Assembly: GCA_024760905.1 (NCBI GenBank)
Contig: CM045745.1
Coordinates: 20,183,782-20,247,781 of the forward strand
Reading direction: 5' to 3'
From: Plotosus lineatus
Lineage: Eukaryota > Chordata > Actinopteri > Siluriformes > Plotosidae
DNA: 64,000 bases
The first letter of the stretch is position 1, and every line of letters starts with the position of its first letter. This document shows positions 12,790 to 24,806 of this stretch, piece after piece. A program made the position numbers and the translations under genes. The notes under the pieces were generated by a model. It ran no database searches, was not told the origin of the DNA, and worked only from the letters and a program-made list of their open reading frames with translations.

Positions 12790-13330
12790 ATACAGGCTTC
12801 CAAAAGCATATGGAGGGTGGGTTTTTTTTTGTTTTTTTTCCAATAAACTGTAAGCATCATGACTGCTTGATGAATGTAAACACTTAAATTAAACTATAAA
12901 TTTCACTCTAAGCATTGTTGGATTCCGAAGAAATTAATTCAACAGGAAGATAATAACCCCAAGCACAGTGATAAGAAGATTAATGTACTTATGAAAGAAA
13001 TAAGCTTGGACTGTATTCTGAAGAATATCATGGTCACTACAAAGGCCAGACCTTAATTTAATGTGTTTGGGATTAGGCTGAATTTACAAGGAAGGAGATT
13101 GCGGAGGAGGAGATGAAGAAAATAGAACCAATTTTAAAATGAGCTTTCAATGTGTCTACAGTAGATGAGGTTAGATGTGGAAGGAGGAATCATGGACAAT
13201 AATCCCTGTGGAACTTGAAGCAAGTGGCTTGTGCAGAAGAGAAACTGTTAAAGTTTAAAGGCCTGATCTTTAAATAGATATGGGGACATTTTAAAGTCTG
13301 CATTCATCCAAAATTATGCTAAAATTTTCA
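12790..13330 (+). mobile_element. Tc1-like transposase relic
   Basis: The segment 'CAGGAAGATAATAACCCCAA' with 'GCACAGTGATAAGAAGATTA' near 12942-12985 decodes in part to the NDPKHS-type motif of Tc1 transposases (the region of the second catalytic Asp). 'GGCCAGACCTTAATTTAATG' and 'TGGGATTAGGCTGAA' follow as decayed versions of the conserved C-terminal portion. Many stops and frameshifts. Confidence 0.6.
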
Positions 13331-13439
13331 TGCATCTGGACCCATTATTGGTGATAACAAACAGAATTTCCGTAACAAAACACAAACTGCAATACACTGT
13401 AGCTGGCATCGATAGTTTTCTGCACTTTGTGCAGCAGTA
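13331..13439. other. Short non-coding spacer
   Basis: Nothing recognised. Confidence 0.4.
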
Positions 13440-13690
13440 CTAGTACTTAACACTACATGCCAGATACACCCCGCAAGACTTACTGGTTTGGGAGATGAAT
13501 AGACCCGGTTCTTTAGCCATCACAGTGTGGCCCGTTTCAAAGTCACTAAGACTCTCGAACTTGCTCATTTTCCTGCTTCCAACACATGAACTGCAAGACC
13601 TCTCTGTTCACGTTCTGCATAATACATATCACTTTTTCGCAGGTGCCAACAAAACCATACATTTCTGAAGTTGATGTTGCTGAATAGTGA
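13440..13690. mobile_element. Fish DNA-transposon fragment (family F)
   Basis: The segments 'ATACACCCCGCAAGACTTAC', 'AGCCATCACAGTGTGGCCCG' and 'TTCCTGCTTCCAACACATGA' match my memory of a widespread fish non-autonomous element. The same family occurs in decayed form at 59150-60225, where comparable segments are 'CCTACAAGACCTACCAGTTT' and 'CCTCCTTCCAACACATCAGC'. No termini are visible here. Confidence 0.5.
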
Positions 13691-13820
13691 ATAGAACTAT
13701 TACATTTGGCGACGTCCCATTCAGACCTTTAGTATATACTACATGTTAACATAAGTGAACCATTCTCTGTAACAGTGTGCTAATACATTCATTTAAAGTT
13801 TTATTATATTATACAGAAAC

Positions 13821-14130
13821 ACCTGGGCGGTGATGGCCTGGTGCTAAAGGTGCTGAATCACTTGATTCTAAGGTTCCCCATTGCAGTTAACTGGGTTATC
13901 AAAGGTCGGCCATGTCTCTTACATGCCTCACACCATAGACAGTGAAAGAACTAATTGCTGACTTTCGACAACAATAGGCTTCATAGCCATCAGCCTGTTT
14001 CTGCTTTACAATGGCCTGGCAAACTGTCCAGGGTGTACTCTGCCCTCGCCCAGAATTGGCTGGGATGAGTGCCAGCCTCCCCGCGACCCTAATTAGGATT
14101 AAGCAGTTACAGAATATGAATGAATGAATG
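13821..14130 (+). mobile_element. SINE-A with L2-like tail
   Basis: A decayed head (GGGCGGTGATGGCCTGGTGC) is followed by the family body 'AACTGGGTTATCAAAGGTCG' and 'TTGCTGACTTTCGACAA', and an L2-like 3' end with (GAAT)n at 14116-14130. The heptamer CAGAAAC at 13814-13820 and 14131-14137 is a plausible target duplication. Confidence 0.75.
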
Positions 14131-14344
14131 CAGAAACGCAAAAAAGCAAAGTAAAGCTGGCTTTTCATAGTTTATTTTCAATTTTGAAGTCGTCATAATT
14201 ATTAATTCATGTGATCAGAACAAAATAAGTGTTTATTCGTATAGTATAAATTGATACTACATTTGCCACCTTGGGACAATAATTGAATCAGTTAAGTAAA
14301 AATAAACCAGAAAAGTCTTGTTGAATTGGCTTTTATATTCCTCT

Positions 14345-14700
14345 GCAGTGGTATGGTGGCCTAAAGTATAAGCGCACATGCCACACAGCAAGAAGGTCCT
14401 GGATCAGAGTCCCAGGTTTAATCAGTTTGTTTCTCTGTGGAGTTTGCATGCTTGTCCCGTGCATGGGTGGGTTTCTATTGGGCACTCTAGTTCCCTAGAT
14501 ATTAAGTGCATGTCTAATGCTAATTGACTGTTCCAAATTTTCCTTAGGTATGAGTGTGAATGGCTGTGTGTCTGTATTGGCCCTGCGCTGGATTGTTAAG
14601 CCTTTCAGGGTGTACCCCACCTTCACTCAATCAACTGAGAGTGCCGTTTCCTTGCAACCCGAGTTTAATTACGCAGTTCAGGAGATGAATGAATAACTAT
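14345..14700 (+). mobile_element. SINE-D, old copy
   Basis: The head 'CAGTGGTATGGTGGCCTAAA' with 'GCAAGAAGGTCCTGGATCAG' is followed by 'GTGGAGTTTGCATGCTTGTC', 'GGTGGGTTTCTATTGGGCAC' and a (GAAT)n end near 14685-14695. Divergent from the young copy at 26071. Confidence 0.65.
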
Positions 14701-14839
14701 CCTCCTGTGCAGTGTATACTACAAGAATTATTTACCTTCAGGCTTGATATCTAGCAAATAATTATATACAGTTTTTTTGAAATGCCTCCTGTGGGAAAAT
14801 ATTACAAGGCAGCAAAGTCTGCACTTCTGTTGTTATAGG

Positions 14840-14985
14840 CATGATGCACAGATTTACATACACCCTGACGGCCTCACTATCTAAAGACCTGGTCATCACT
14901 TTCGACTCCGAATTCACATTTGATTCTCATAATAAATCACAGCACAGGCAACTTGATTTCTCATCACGAAGACTGATAAAAAAAA
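14840..14985 (+). pseudogene. Non-LTR retrotransposon reverse-transcriptase C-terminal scrap
   Basis: In one frame the DNA reads SKDLVITFDSEFTFDSHNKS, closely resembling the 'LGVxFDSxLSFxSHI' segment found after the reverse-transcriptase catalytic core of L1/L2/CR1-type fish retrotransposons. Nothing else of the element is visible. Low length, so the clade cannot be fixed. Confidence 0.45.
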
Positions 14986-15159
14986 AATAAAAAAACAACA
15001 ACTACGAAATACTTTCTCAACTAAACTAAAATCCTATTTTCAGCATGTTTTTTCTTTTTCCACTTAACTGATGAGTCCACATGCATCTATTTTGCGTTCA
15101 AAGAATTAACCAGCACTTTTTGGCCAGTCAAATTTAAGAACTCGCCACCACTGTGTAAG

Positions 15160-15690
15160 ACCCCCATTTCACTGGAGCGTGGCAGACTTACGGAAGCAAA
15201 AACGTTGCCATCTGTAAACGTTTCGCAATTATTCCCTCATCTTCGGTGTCATTTTGTAGATATTCCATAAGTCTTCCTCCACTTCTGTCTGCTTTTGGCA
15301 GACCAAAATATTCCATGATTGTGTTTTTGAACATGTTCACAGAGAAAAATTTAGTGAGTGTTCCGTGTGGTCGTTTTTGGTGTACTTTGACGTGCCTGTT
15401 CCGCACATGCTGTGAACTTTCCGAGAGCATAAGAATTTCCACTTTTCCGTAGAACTTTCACCCATTTTCCATGTAAAAATGCTGAAGCTCCTCTGTAGAT
15501 CGTGTTCCGTGCCTTTCCGTTATACGATCCTTGCATGGCGTAGTCCATTGAAATGGGGGTATAAGAATTTCCACTTTTCCGTAGGATTTTCACACATTTT
15601 CCGTGTAAAAATTCCGAAGCTCTTCCGTAGACTGTGTTCCGCGCCTTTCCGCCACGATCATTGCATGCCGTGCTCCAGTGAAATGGGGGT
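15160..15690. mobile_element. Unclassified TIR element with a tandemly duplicated end
   Basis: A perfect 19-bp terminal inverted repeat ACCCCCATTTCACTGGAGC lies at 15160-15178 and, inverted, at 15672-15690. The right-hand 130 bp is present twice in tandem (15429-15560 and 15561-15690), both copies ending in the GGGGGT terminus. Flanks read GTAAG and GTTAAG, so the target duplication is uncertain. An 84-codon minus-strand frame (15188-15442) fills much of the unique part; it resembles no family I recognise. Superfamily unassigned. Confidence 0.6.
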
Positions 15691-16415
15691 GTTAAGCACA
15701 GCTCATGTTACAATTACTATTGCCTTCCTTTGGTGCGGCCACAATGCTTATTCTTGCTATGATCATGATCCCTTTTAACATCTTTGAGTGGCAGGAACTG
15801 TTGGCAGGTCTAGACTTGTACTTGCCTTTTCGTATAAGAAATCAAGTGTTCAAATGGTCAAATAACAAAATATAAAACATTGTGACTTTCAGTGTGCTTA
15901 ATATAAATGTCAAAACCCATTTCATAGGAATCAGTTTGTGAGTTGTCATGATGGCAAGTGTTGTGGGGAAAATGTCTTGCCCATGACTGGTAATACAACA
16001 TGGCACTATCTATGAACATGAACTATAATGGCATGACAGCTTATGACATTCAGCATGGGTTGATCATGACATGGTTTTGTCAGGCATATTACTTCGGATT
16101 TGTTTACAATTTGTCAGTCAGGTGGTTATTTTTGTGCAAGAAAGTGTAAGGACAATATAATGCTTGCATATGTTGATGCAAAATTGCTGTTGTGAAATGC
16201 ATTTATTTTTTTATTTTAATTAATTGAATAAATTGATGCATTTATTTATTCAAATATTTTTGTTTTGAATTTGATATACTATATTAATCCCACAAGGAAA
16301 GTTTGTCTCTGCATTATGTGACTGTTAGTTAATTAATGTATTCATCATGTTCAGTTTAAATATAATTTATTATTGGATTATAATCAGGCCACGTTATACA
16401 AGTGTGTGTATACAT
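15691..16415. other. Unique-looking AT-rich DNA
   Basis: No gene or transposon was recognised. Confidence 0.5.
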
Positions 16416-16418
16416 ACA

Positions 16419-16680
16419 GTACTATGCAAAAGTTTTAGGTACTCAATTTTATTAGTATAAACTTTGCTATAGAGTTTTATTATATAATTAAGTTGGTACA
16501 AAAAAAAGAAAAAAAAAAAAAAACTCTTAAACTGCTAAACGTTAGTTGTCCAGCACAAAATGAAATGTTACACTGAAAAATTTAGCACAGTCTGTCAATA
16601 AAGAAAACCAGTTTTCAGACAAAAATATAATGAAGGCTGCCGCGATTTACATGCAAATAAAGAACCAAGTTTGACACTCA
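16419..16680. mobile_element. Tc1/mariner-like terminal fragment
   Basis: CAGTACTATGCAAAAGTTTT at 16419 is a terminus I recognise from fish Tc1/mariner elements, preceded by a TA. The remainder is AT-rich and decayed, with no transposase frame and no matching right end. Confidence 0.5.
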
Positions 16681-18329
16681 TGATTTATGATTTCCAAGAG
16701 AGCTGTGGCTGGTTCTGTCAGAGATCCAGTATACTGTATTTTCTAAAACTGGACCTGATGCCATTTCGAGTCTTTTTGTGTGCCCCCCCCCCCCCTTTTT
16801 TTTTTTAAACCTAATTTTAGTTGCACTCAATTCCCACCCATCAGATATTGCCTTCCTTGTCACACGGCCACCACCATCCAGGGAGGGACGAAAGCATGTG
16901 CACATGCTTTACATGACATGCAATGCTAACCAACTCTCTTTTCGAACTGCACATTTGGGGGCAGTATAACACACACTGAGGGGAAAACATTGTTCCTGGG
17001 AGTGAGCGTATGTCGTGCTTCCCTCCCATGAGGGCTTGGCCAGTTAGCTCCCATGGACTCCCAACCATGGACAACCGTAGCATTAAAAAGGATTCGAACT
17101 TGTTTTCTGGGTTAATAGTCATGAATTGGGAGCCGTGCTATTCCATTTTAAAATGGTCATCATACCCAATATCGAATCACCGTATTTCCTCCTGAACCAT
17201 AAGGCGCACCGGACTATAAGGCCCAATAACAACAAGTGACGCACACCCATGCATTAAGGCGCACCGGATTATAAGGCACATTTCATGCCTTCTACCTTTT
17301 TTTAATATTTGTTTGCATTATAAATATAGGCATTTTACATGAGAACAGGACTGTATGTATGCATTCTCAGTGCAGTAAAGTGTTGCTCAGCTGAGTGGTC
17401 AAACAACGAGCATTTTTTACCAAGACTCACAACAATGTGACGTGGCTGACAGCCTGAAAATGTGTCGACACAGCTATGCAGCTGCATCCCTCATCTTTAC
17501 AGACCAGACATAAAAGAAAGAAATGAAACATTCATGTTTGTCTAAAAATGTTGTTTATAGACTTGTGTTTAGCATATGTGTGAGTGTTGGCTATAGGCTC
17601 TGCGGCCTGTTGTCATCAGGAGAGAGAGAGAGAGAGAGACTAGTAGATTAAAGGACTGAGAGATGAAAAATAAGAAGCATTTTGAAAAGCTTAGTTTTCA
17701 GTGCAGACCAGCAATACAGTGCATTAGGACTGCCATCATTGAAAATATGCTTTACTTTAATTTGTATTATTTCAAAGTCACTGTCACCATGGTTACTGTT
17801 GTGTTACTATGTGATTCTTAACTCTGGGTTTGGGAAATGCGGCAGTGACTCACTCTCAAATTCAGAAATCTTATTTTGGCTTAGTCATTGTCAATCATTA
17901 AGTTCTAAGCAGCCTTCACCTGGCTTCACTTTCTGTGTTTCTTTTTCATCCTGTTTTTTTTTTTTTTATTCTTTGCTCTCTCACTTTCGAACTTTTCCAC
18001 AATGTAATGAATACTTGGGTCGCTCTCTCTCTCTCTGTTTAATTATGCTTGAATGACAGAGAAGACATGAACTGAGAAACATAAACTTTTATTGTTTGTG
18101 TGCGTTTTGTCCCTCTGGTCTTCCCTTTGCTAAATTATCCCTTCTATATTACTGAAATATTATGATTCAGTGTAATAAGCCATTTTAATAATAATTTGAT
18201 TAACCCTACAGCAAAGGAAGTATGTTTATTAAATTCAGTCTTATGGCTTTAGAGGTTTAGAAATCATAACATTTTGAGTGTAGGAAAAAATGAGGCTTGT
18301 GTAGATGAGCATATTCATATCAGTTACTC

Positions 18330-18334
<5 letters not shown>
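16681..18334. other. Non-coding DNA with minor repeats
   Basis: No exon was recognised. Two direct copies of 'AAGGCGCACCGGA' followed by TATAAGG lie at 17209-17280 and look like a fragment of a fish MITE. There are homopolymers at 16783-16805, (GA)n at 17620-17639 and (TC)n near 18022-18035. Confidence 0.45.

Positions 18335-18397
<63 letters not shown>
18335..18397. repeat. (TA)n microsatellite
   Basis: About 58 bp of TA directly beside the left end of Tigger T1. Confidence 0.95.
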
Positions 18398-18398
<1 letters not shown>

Positions 18399-19264
18399 CA
18401 GACGCTCCCCGACTTACGTTTTTAATTGGTTTCGGACGGCCAAAAGTAAGTTGTTACAATGATGTATGGCGCTCATACTGTACTATACAGTACACCCATA
18501 AATACTATTACCGTATCTCATAAAACACCCCTAAATCAATTATGAACATAACATTGTAAACTAATATCGACATTGAATTTAATTTATTTGAAATTAAGCA
18601 AAATCATTTCTAATTGATATATTTTAATCAAATTCACTCATCAAATATCAAATATAACCTTTAACATTCTCTATGATGCGATCTTTCTGCTTGCCAATGG
18701 TTCCGATGGTCGACGGATGGTCACATGACATGAAGCTGAGCTGAATCACATGACATGAAGTTGAGCCGACTCACTTTACATGAAGCTTATAACAGCCAAT
18801 CAATGCTTACAATATGTGAGGCGCTCAATACCGAAAGTAGTGGACTTGCTTGAAACAAAGCGCGGGTTATGCAGACTTCCGGCTTTCAAGTGAGCAAGGG
18901 CTTCGTTGAACTCGTTTAGTACTCAGCCTGCACTGTGAATCACCAGCAGAACAGAGAGTTTTCTCTTTCCTGGATTCAGGTTTTAATTTTACAACTATCT
19001 TTGCTTAACTGAGTATGCATGGTAGATCGCGCCGATCTGAGCAGATGGTTAATTCATCTGTGTATGAGACTTGTACCCATGCTAGTAGGCTTACACTTCT
19101 GACCAACCATATTTGCTTAGGGTTACAAAAGTCTGCAAAACAGTGTAAATACAAAGATCACAGAGATGACGTCTTAACACAAGGGTAACACGCTATATAA
19201 CTGATATAAAACAAGAATATAAATATATATCTTCTTTTTCTTCTTTTCCTTTCGGCTGTTCCCT

Positions 19265-20839
19265 TCAGGGGTCGCCACAGCAAATGATCCGCCTCCATCT
19301 CTCCCTATCCTCTGCATCTTCTACTCCTACTCCAACGACTTTCATGTCCGCCTTCACTGCATCCATAAATCTTCTCTTTGGTCTTCCTCTGGGCCTTTTG
19401 CCTGGTAGTTCCAACCTCAGCATCCTACGACCAATATACTCACTATCCCTCCTCTGTACATGTCCAAACCATCTCAATCTAGCCTCTCTGACTTTGTCTC
19501 CAAAACATCTAACATGTGCTGTCCCTCTGATGTACTCATTTCTGATCCTATCCATCCTCGTTACTCCCAAAGAGAACCTCAACATTTTCATCTCTGCTAC
19601 CTCCAACTCTGACTCCTGTCTTTTCCCCAGGGCCACTGTCTCTAAACCATACAACATTGCTGGCCTCATCACCGCCTTGTACACTTTCCTTCATTCTTGC
19701 CGATACTCTCCTATCACACATCACACCGACACTTTTCTCCATCCATTCCAACCTGCCTGCACGCGCTTCTTCACCTCTTTTTCCACACTCTCCATTGCTC
19801 TGGATTGTTGAGCCTAAGTACTTAAAATCCTCCACCTTCTTTATCTCTGCCCCTGTAACCTCAAAGTTCCTCTTGGGTCCTTGTCGTTCACACACATGTA
19901 TTCTGTCTTACTAAGACTAACCTTCAATCCCCTCCTTTCCAGGGCATACCTCCACCTCTCTAGATTTTCCTCCACTTGGTCTCTGCTCTCACTACAGATC
20001 ACAATGTCATCTGCAAACATCATAGTCCATGGAGATGCTTTGTCTAACCTCATCTGTTAGCCTGTCCATCACCATAGCAAACAAGAAGGGCTGAGAGCTG
20101 ACCCTTGATGTAGTCCCACCTCCACCTTGAACTCTTCTGTCACAATCGACAGCACACCTCACCACTGTCTTACATCTCTCATACATGTCCTGCACCACTC
20201 TAACATACTTCTCTGTCACTCCAGACTTCCTCATACAATACCACAGTTCTTCTCTCGGCACCCTGTCATATGCTTTCTCCAGATCCACAAAGGCACAATG
20301 CAGCTCCTTCTGACCTTCTCTGTACTTCTCTATTAACATCCTCAAAGCAAACACTGCATCTGTGGTGCTCTTTCTTGGCATGAAACCAAACTGTTGTTCA
20401 CAAATGCTGACCTCTGCCCTTAGTCTTGCTTCCACTATTCTTTCCCATAGCTTCATTGTATGGCTCATCAACTTTATCCCTCTGTAGTTGCCACAACTCT
20501 GTACATCCCCTTGTTCTTAAAAATGGGCACAAGCACACTTCTCCTCCATTCCTCTGGCATCTGCTCACTTTCTAAGACCTTGTTGAATATTCTTGTCAGA
20601 AAATCTACTGCTACCTCCCCTAGACACTTCCATACCTCAACTGGTATGTCATCAGGGCCAACTGCCTTTCCACTCTTCATCCTCTTCAATGCCCTCCTCA
20701 CTTCTCCCTTACTAATCTTTGCTACTTCCTGCTCCTCAACGGTCACCCCTTCTACTCTTTTTTCTCTCTCATTTTCCTCATTCATCAGCTCTTCAAAGTA
20801 CTCTTTCCATCTTCCCAGCACACTTCTGTCATCAGTCAA
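19265..20839 (-). pseudogene. RTE reverse-transcriptase and C-terminal region, frameshifted
   Basis: Consecutive minus-strand frames carry the linker and fingers (20474-20839: GKAVGPDDIPVEVWKCLGE, EEWRRSVLVPIFKNKG), the palm start (20007-20471: EQQFGFMPRKSTTDAVFALR, FVDLEKAYDRVPREELWYC), the catalytic FADD (19841-20053: MMFADDIVICSESRDQ) and the C-terminal part (19265-19684: LRWFGHVQRRDSEYIGRRML, then KRPRGRPKRRFMD). A frameshift falls just before the HQGSALSP-type segment, which is therefore scrambled. Each frame change is a disabling mutation; the 52-kb copy is better preserved in the palm. Confidence 0.85.
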
Positions 20840-21493
20840 TACATTTCCTCTCTGTCCTTTATCACTCTAACTTGCTGCACGTCTTTCCCATCTCTATTTC
20901 TCTGCTGTGCTAACCTGTATAGATCATTTTCTCCCTCCTTACTGTTCAACCTATCATACAAGTCATCATACGCCTCTCTGTTTGGCCTTTGACACTGCTA
21001 CCTTCGCCTTACGCTGTGTCTCCCTGTACTCCTGTTTACTCTTTTAGGTCCTCTCAATGTCCCACTTCTTCTTGGCTAACCTCATCTTTTGTACACACTC
21101 CTGCACTTCCTCATTCCACCACCAAGCTTCTCTATCTACTTTCCTTCCAGAGGGCACCCCCAATACTCTCCTACCGGTCTCCCTATTCACATTGGCTGTG
21201 GTTGTCCAGTCCTCTGGAAGCACTTCCTGACTACCCAAAGCCTGTTTCAACTCCTCCTTGAAGACAACACGACACTCTTCCTTTTTCAGCTTCCACCACT
21301 TTGTCTTCTGCTCTACCTTTGCCTTTTTCACCTTTTCTCTCACCATCAGTGTCATCCTGCACACCACCATCCTATGCTGTTTGGCAACACTCTCACCCAC
21401 TACTACTTTGCAGTCACTGACTTCCTTCAAATTACATCGCCACACAAGATGTAGTCTACCTGTGTGCTCTTACCTCCGCTTTCATAAGTCACC

Positions 21494-22012
21494 CTATGCT
21501 TCCGTTTTCTTCTGGAAGAAAGTATTCACCACAGCCATTTCCATCCTTTTTGCAAAATCGATCAACATCTGTCCTTCTGTGTTCCTGTCCTGGATACCAA
21601 ACCTGCCCATCACTTCCTCGTCCCCTCTGTTGCCTGCACCAACATGTCCATTGAAGTCTGCTCCAATGACCACTCTTTCACCTCTGGGGGTACTCTGCAT
21701 CACTTCATCTAACTCACTCCAGATTCTCTCCTTCTCTTCTAGCTTACATCCTGCCTGTGGGGCATAAGCACTAACAACATTGACTATCACGCCTTCAATT
21801 TCTAACTTGAGACTCATCACTCTGTCTGACACTCTTTTCACTTCTAGAACATTCCTGACAAACCCCTCCTTCAAGATGACTCCTACTCCATTTCTCTTCC
21901 CATCCACACCATTATAAAACAGTTTAAACCCTGCTCCTAAGCTTTTAGCCTTTCTACCTTTCCACCTTGTCTCCTGAACACACAGTATGTCCACCTTCCT
22001 CCTCTGCATCAT
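21494..22012 (-). pseudogene. RTE endonuclease domain (APE type), broken
   Basis: The 172-codon frame encodes an apurinic-like endonuclease, the enzyme that nicks the target so that reverse transcription can start. It contains VQETRWKG (about residue 14, with the conserved Glu), VVSAYAPQAG (about 78-87) and GADFNGHVGAGNRG (about 117-130). The terminal part with the catalytic SDH motif is not in this frame. It ends in a frameshift before the reverse-transcriptase region. Vertebrate gene predictions often label such pieces as host genes; here it is clearly part of a LINE. Confidence 0.85.
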
Positions 22013-22388
22013 GTCAGCCAGCTCCTATCTTTTCCTTGCATAGTTCCAACATTCAAAGTCCCTACTCTCAGTCCGAGGCTCACGATTTCCTCTTCTCTCT
22101 CTGCCTAGGACACGCCTCCCGCCTCTCCTTCTTCGACGTCTTCAACCAACAGTAGTCCAATTTCCATCAGCACCCTGTTGGTTGACAGCACTGATGGCAG
22201 TCGTTGTTAACCCGGGCCTCGACCAATCCGGTATGAATTTGTTTTGATCATTTGCATTTTTAAATGTGTCAGAAGTTTTACGCCGGATGCCCTTCCTGTC
22301 ACAACCCACTGCATTTATCCGGGCTTGGGACTGGCATAAGGGGGAGAGACACTGGTTAGTGCCCCCCCGCCTCATGGCTGCATTAAGA

Positions 22389-22447
<59 letters not shown>

Positions 22448-22631
22448 ACTGAACTGGGAAGAAGGAGGGGCACGTTCAGTCTGTAGTTTGTAAACAATTG
22501 ACGCAGTGGCATTGTGTCATTATGTCGGCTTACTACGAAGGTACGTCAACTCAAAATTTGACTTTTATTTATTTTTTTTTTGGAAAAAAAAAACAACGTA
22601 AAATGGATGAACGTAAGTTGGGGAGCGTCTG

Positions 22632-23192
22632 TATACACACACACACACACTATTTGTTTCTTTCTCTGTAAATAAGTCTATTTCAACCTGCTAATTGGAA
22701 AAAGTAAATGAAATGCAGCAGTAGGAAAGTATATTATCCTTAACCAAGCCTCATTTAAATGTACAATTTTTTTATATATATATATATATAAATCTTATCA
22801 ACTTGAACCCTGTGATGATTTGTTCAATATTTTCTTTACAGTGATACCTGGAGGTGTGCAAAAGGAAGGGAAAATGAAAAAGAAATAAATTTCAATTACT
22901 TGTACAAGGCTGTTTAATGAAAGGTTACTGACACACAAAAAAAATTGATTTTAAATGACTGGTACAAATGAAATGTAGAATCTGAACAAAGACATGAGCT
23001 AAAAAGGGAGAAAAGTTCTGATTTCAGATTTACTTTAAAGCTCGAGTATAATGAGTTTAAGCTCTTTTTCCCTATAAAGAGATTTAACAAACCCATGCAT
23101 CCTTGCTGAGGTTTGTTGCATTTTCTCAACCTACTATGATCCCATTCAGATAAATAGTTGACATCATTTAAAATCACTTGCTGAGTGTTTGC

Positions 23193-23226
<34 letters not shown>

Positions 23227-23290
23227 ATGCTAAGGGATGGATACTAGTAAGGTAAAGTTTAAAAAAATGTGTGTGTATATATTTATTATT
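22632..23290. other. Non-coding DNA with short microsatellites and poly-A
   Basis: (CA)n follows the T1 right end (22634-22650). Other simple sequence: (TA)n near 22774-22790 and an A-rich tract 23196-23225. No gene was recognised. Confidence 0.55.
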
Positions 23291-23633
23291 GGGGCAGTGG
23301 TGGTCTAGTGGTATAGGGCGCTGGATCGCTGATCCAAAGGTTGGGGGTTTGAGTCTCACTCTGCACAAGGTTGTCACTGCCCCCCCCCCCAGTGCAGCTA
23401 ACTGGGTTATCAAAGGCCGGCCATGTCTCTCACTGTCTATGGTGTGAGGCATGTAAAAGAACCATTGCTGACTTTCGACAAGAGTAGGCTGCAAAGCCGT
23501 CAGCGTGTTTCCGCCCTGCGATGGCCTGGCGAGCTGTCCAGGGTGTATTCTGCCCTCGCCCGAAGTTGGCTGGGATGGGCGTCAGCCTCCCCGCGACCCA
23601 AGTTAGGATTAAGCGGGTACAGAAAATGAACTG
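23291..23633 (+). mobile_element. SINE-A with L2-like tail, well preserved
   Basis: Starts GGGGCAGTGGTGGTCTAGTG. An A-box-like TGGTCTAGTGG (23301-23311) and a B-box-like GGTTTGAGTC (23346-23355) show a tRNA-derived RNA polymerase III promoter. The body is followed by 'GCGATGGCCTGGCGAGCTGT' and an L2-like end 'GCCTCCCCGCGACCC'. This copy is a good reference for the L2-tailed subtype. Confidence 0.85.
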
Positions 23634-24214
23634 ATTAACTGAATTTGACAGATGTGTAGCTACTGTTCACTTTAGCAAAAATCACTCAACTAAATCTGTC
23701 CATCATATTCACTTTCATTTGAGAACTATGCACAATAGCTAAATATTAAGCTACATAAATACAATTTTTAGTGAAAAGATTTCATATGTTTTGCGGTAAA
23801 CACCTGAAAGATGAGGAGCAGGGGTTAAGTGCATTGATAGTTTGGTGGTAAACAGGTGCGATCTTAGATTGACGAAATATTAGCACTGTAATGTTGAGAG
23901 ATAGAGCTTGGTTCAGGACTGATGTGTGAGATCAAAGACTTTTATTTGAAGAATTATAGTTGACCCAGTATTAACACCGTGCAGGGCTCTATACCAAACA
24001 TCAGGGAAAGTTTCTCTAGAATTAGCCTCGTGGTTATATGTAGATATTCATCACCCCAAAGTGGAGAACAAGCGGCTTGCATCAATGAGGTATCAAGTCT
24101 TAGAAAGAACAAAAGCAAACAAAAACCAATCAGACTGCTTGTTTCAATGTGGTAGAAAAAGTTTGGCATTTTTAGAATTCTTAAAGAAGTCATTGCTTAA
24201 GAAGTTGGCCCTGC
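23634..24214. other. Unique-looking non-coding DNA
   Basis: No gene or repeat was recognised. Confidence 0.5.
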
Positions 24215-24335
24215 AATGGTTTGGTAAGGTGTTTGGGATGTACCTTGCTTTCGCTCGGTGTCGACCAAGATAGGCACCAGCCTCCTCATGACCCTAGCAG
24301 AATCAAGCAGATTGGCAAATGAGTGAGTGAGAAGT
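24215..24335 (+). mobile_element. SINE 3' tail fragment (L2-like)
   Basis: 'GATAGGCACCAGCCTCCTCA' with a GAGT-rich end is the common 3' module of SINE-A and SINE-D. The head is missing, so the parent family cannot be told. Confidence 0.55.
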
Positions 24336-24789
24336 TTAAGTGAAAAAGAGCTGAAGGTAGTTTTTAGATTCTGAAAATTGAGACCCCAATAACGGAGCTT
24401 ATTAGGCACAGGTTTCATAAATTTCCAGGTACACATTTCAAAAGAAAAATCCGTGCTTTGGGTATGTTTTTATTTATATTATATGATGTGTGTGTGTGGC
24501 TGGATGGAGCTACTCCAGTACAAACATCTATTAGGTATGAACTTTACCCCATTATACTTTTTAATCAACTACAAGCAGCACAAAATTGGGACAGCAGTGT
24601 GCTGACGAATTATGAGATTTTTAAAGCTGCACTGGAATAAACCCGGTGACCTCTGTATGAGCTGTAGTCTGGATTGATTAAATCTCTCCAGTGAATATGG
24701 TAAAGTTCACAATATTACATCTCTACATTTTAATTTGCATGTATTAAAGTCTCCTATGATAAAATTCAGGTATAAAGGATTTCCAGCTT
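24336..24789. other. Unique-looking non-coding DNA
   Basis: Nothing recognised apart from a short (TG)n near 24488. Confidence 0.5.
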
Positions 24790-24806
24790 AGAAGACAGAC
24801 TATTGT

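Larger units (their letters stand above)
19231..22384 (-). mobile_element. RTE-clade LINE, near full length
   Basis: The 3,154-bp element has an 18-bp target duplication (AAGAATATAAATATATAT at 19213-19230 and 22385-22402). Its length matches the roughly 3.2 kb usual for RTE LINEs. On the minus strand it runs from a GC-rich 5' leader (22384 to about 22140), through an endonuclease region and a reverse-transcriptase region, to a short 3' end with a (GAA)n tail. It inserted into Tigger T1. Frameshifts break the single expected ORF into at least six pieces, so it is dead. Confidence 0.9.
18399..22631 (-). mobile_element. Tigger T1 element split by an RTE LINE
   Basis: The left end CAGACGCTCCCCGACTTACG (18399) and the right end, inverted, CGTAAGTTGGGGAGCGTCTG (ending 22631) form a long terminal inverted repeat with TA on each side. 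Removing the RTE and one target copy leaves about 1.06 kb. On the minus strand a decayed transposase start (MVGQK then a break) aligns with the better preserved start at 32620 in another T1 copy. Transposition-incompetent. Confidence 0.85.

Noticed and set aside
19284..21767. Plus-strand frames opposite the RTE LINE (for example 175 codons at 19284)
   Set aside because: Shadows of the minus-strand LINE coding region, which has clear endonuclease and reverse-transcriptase motifs.
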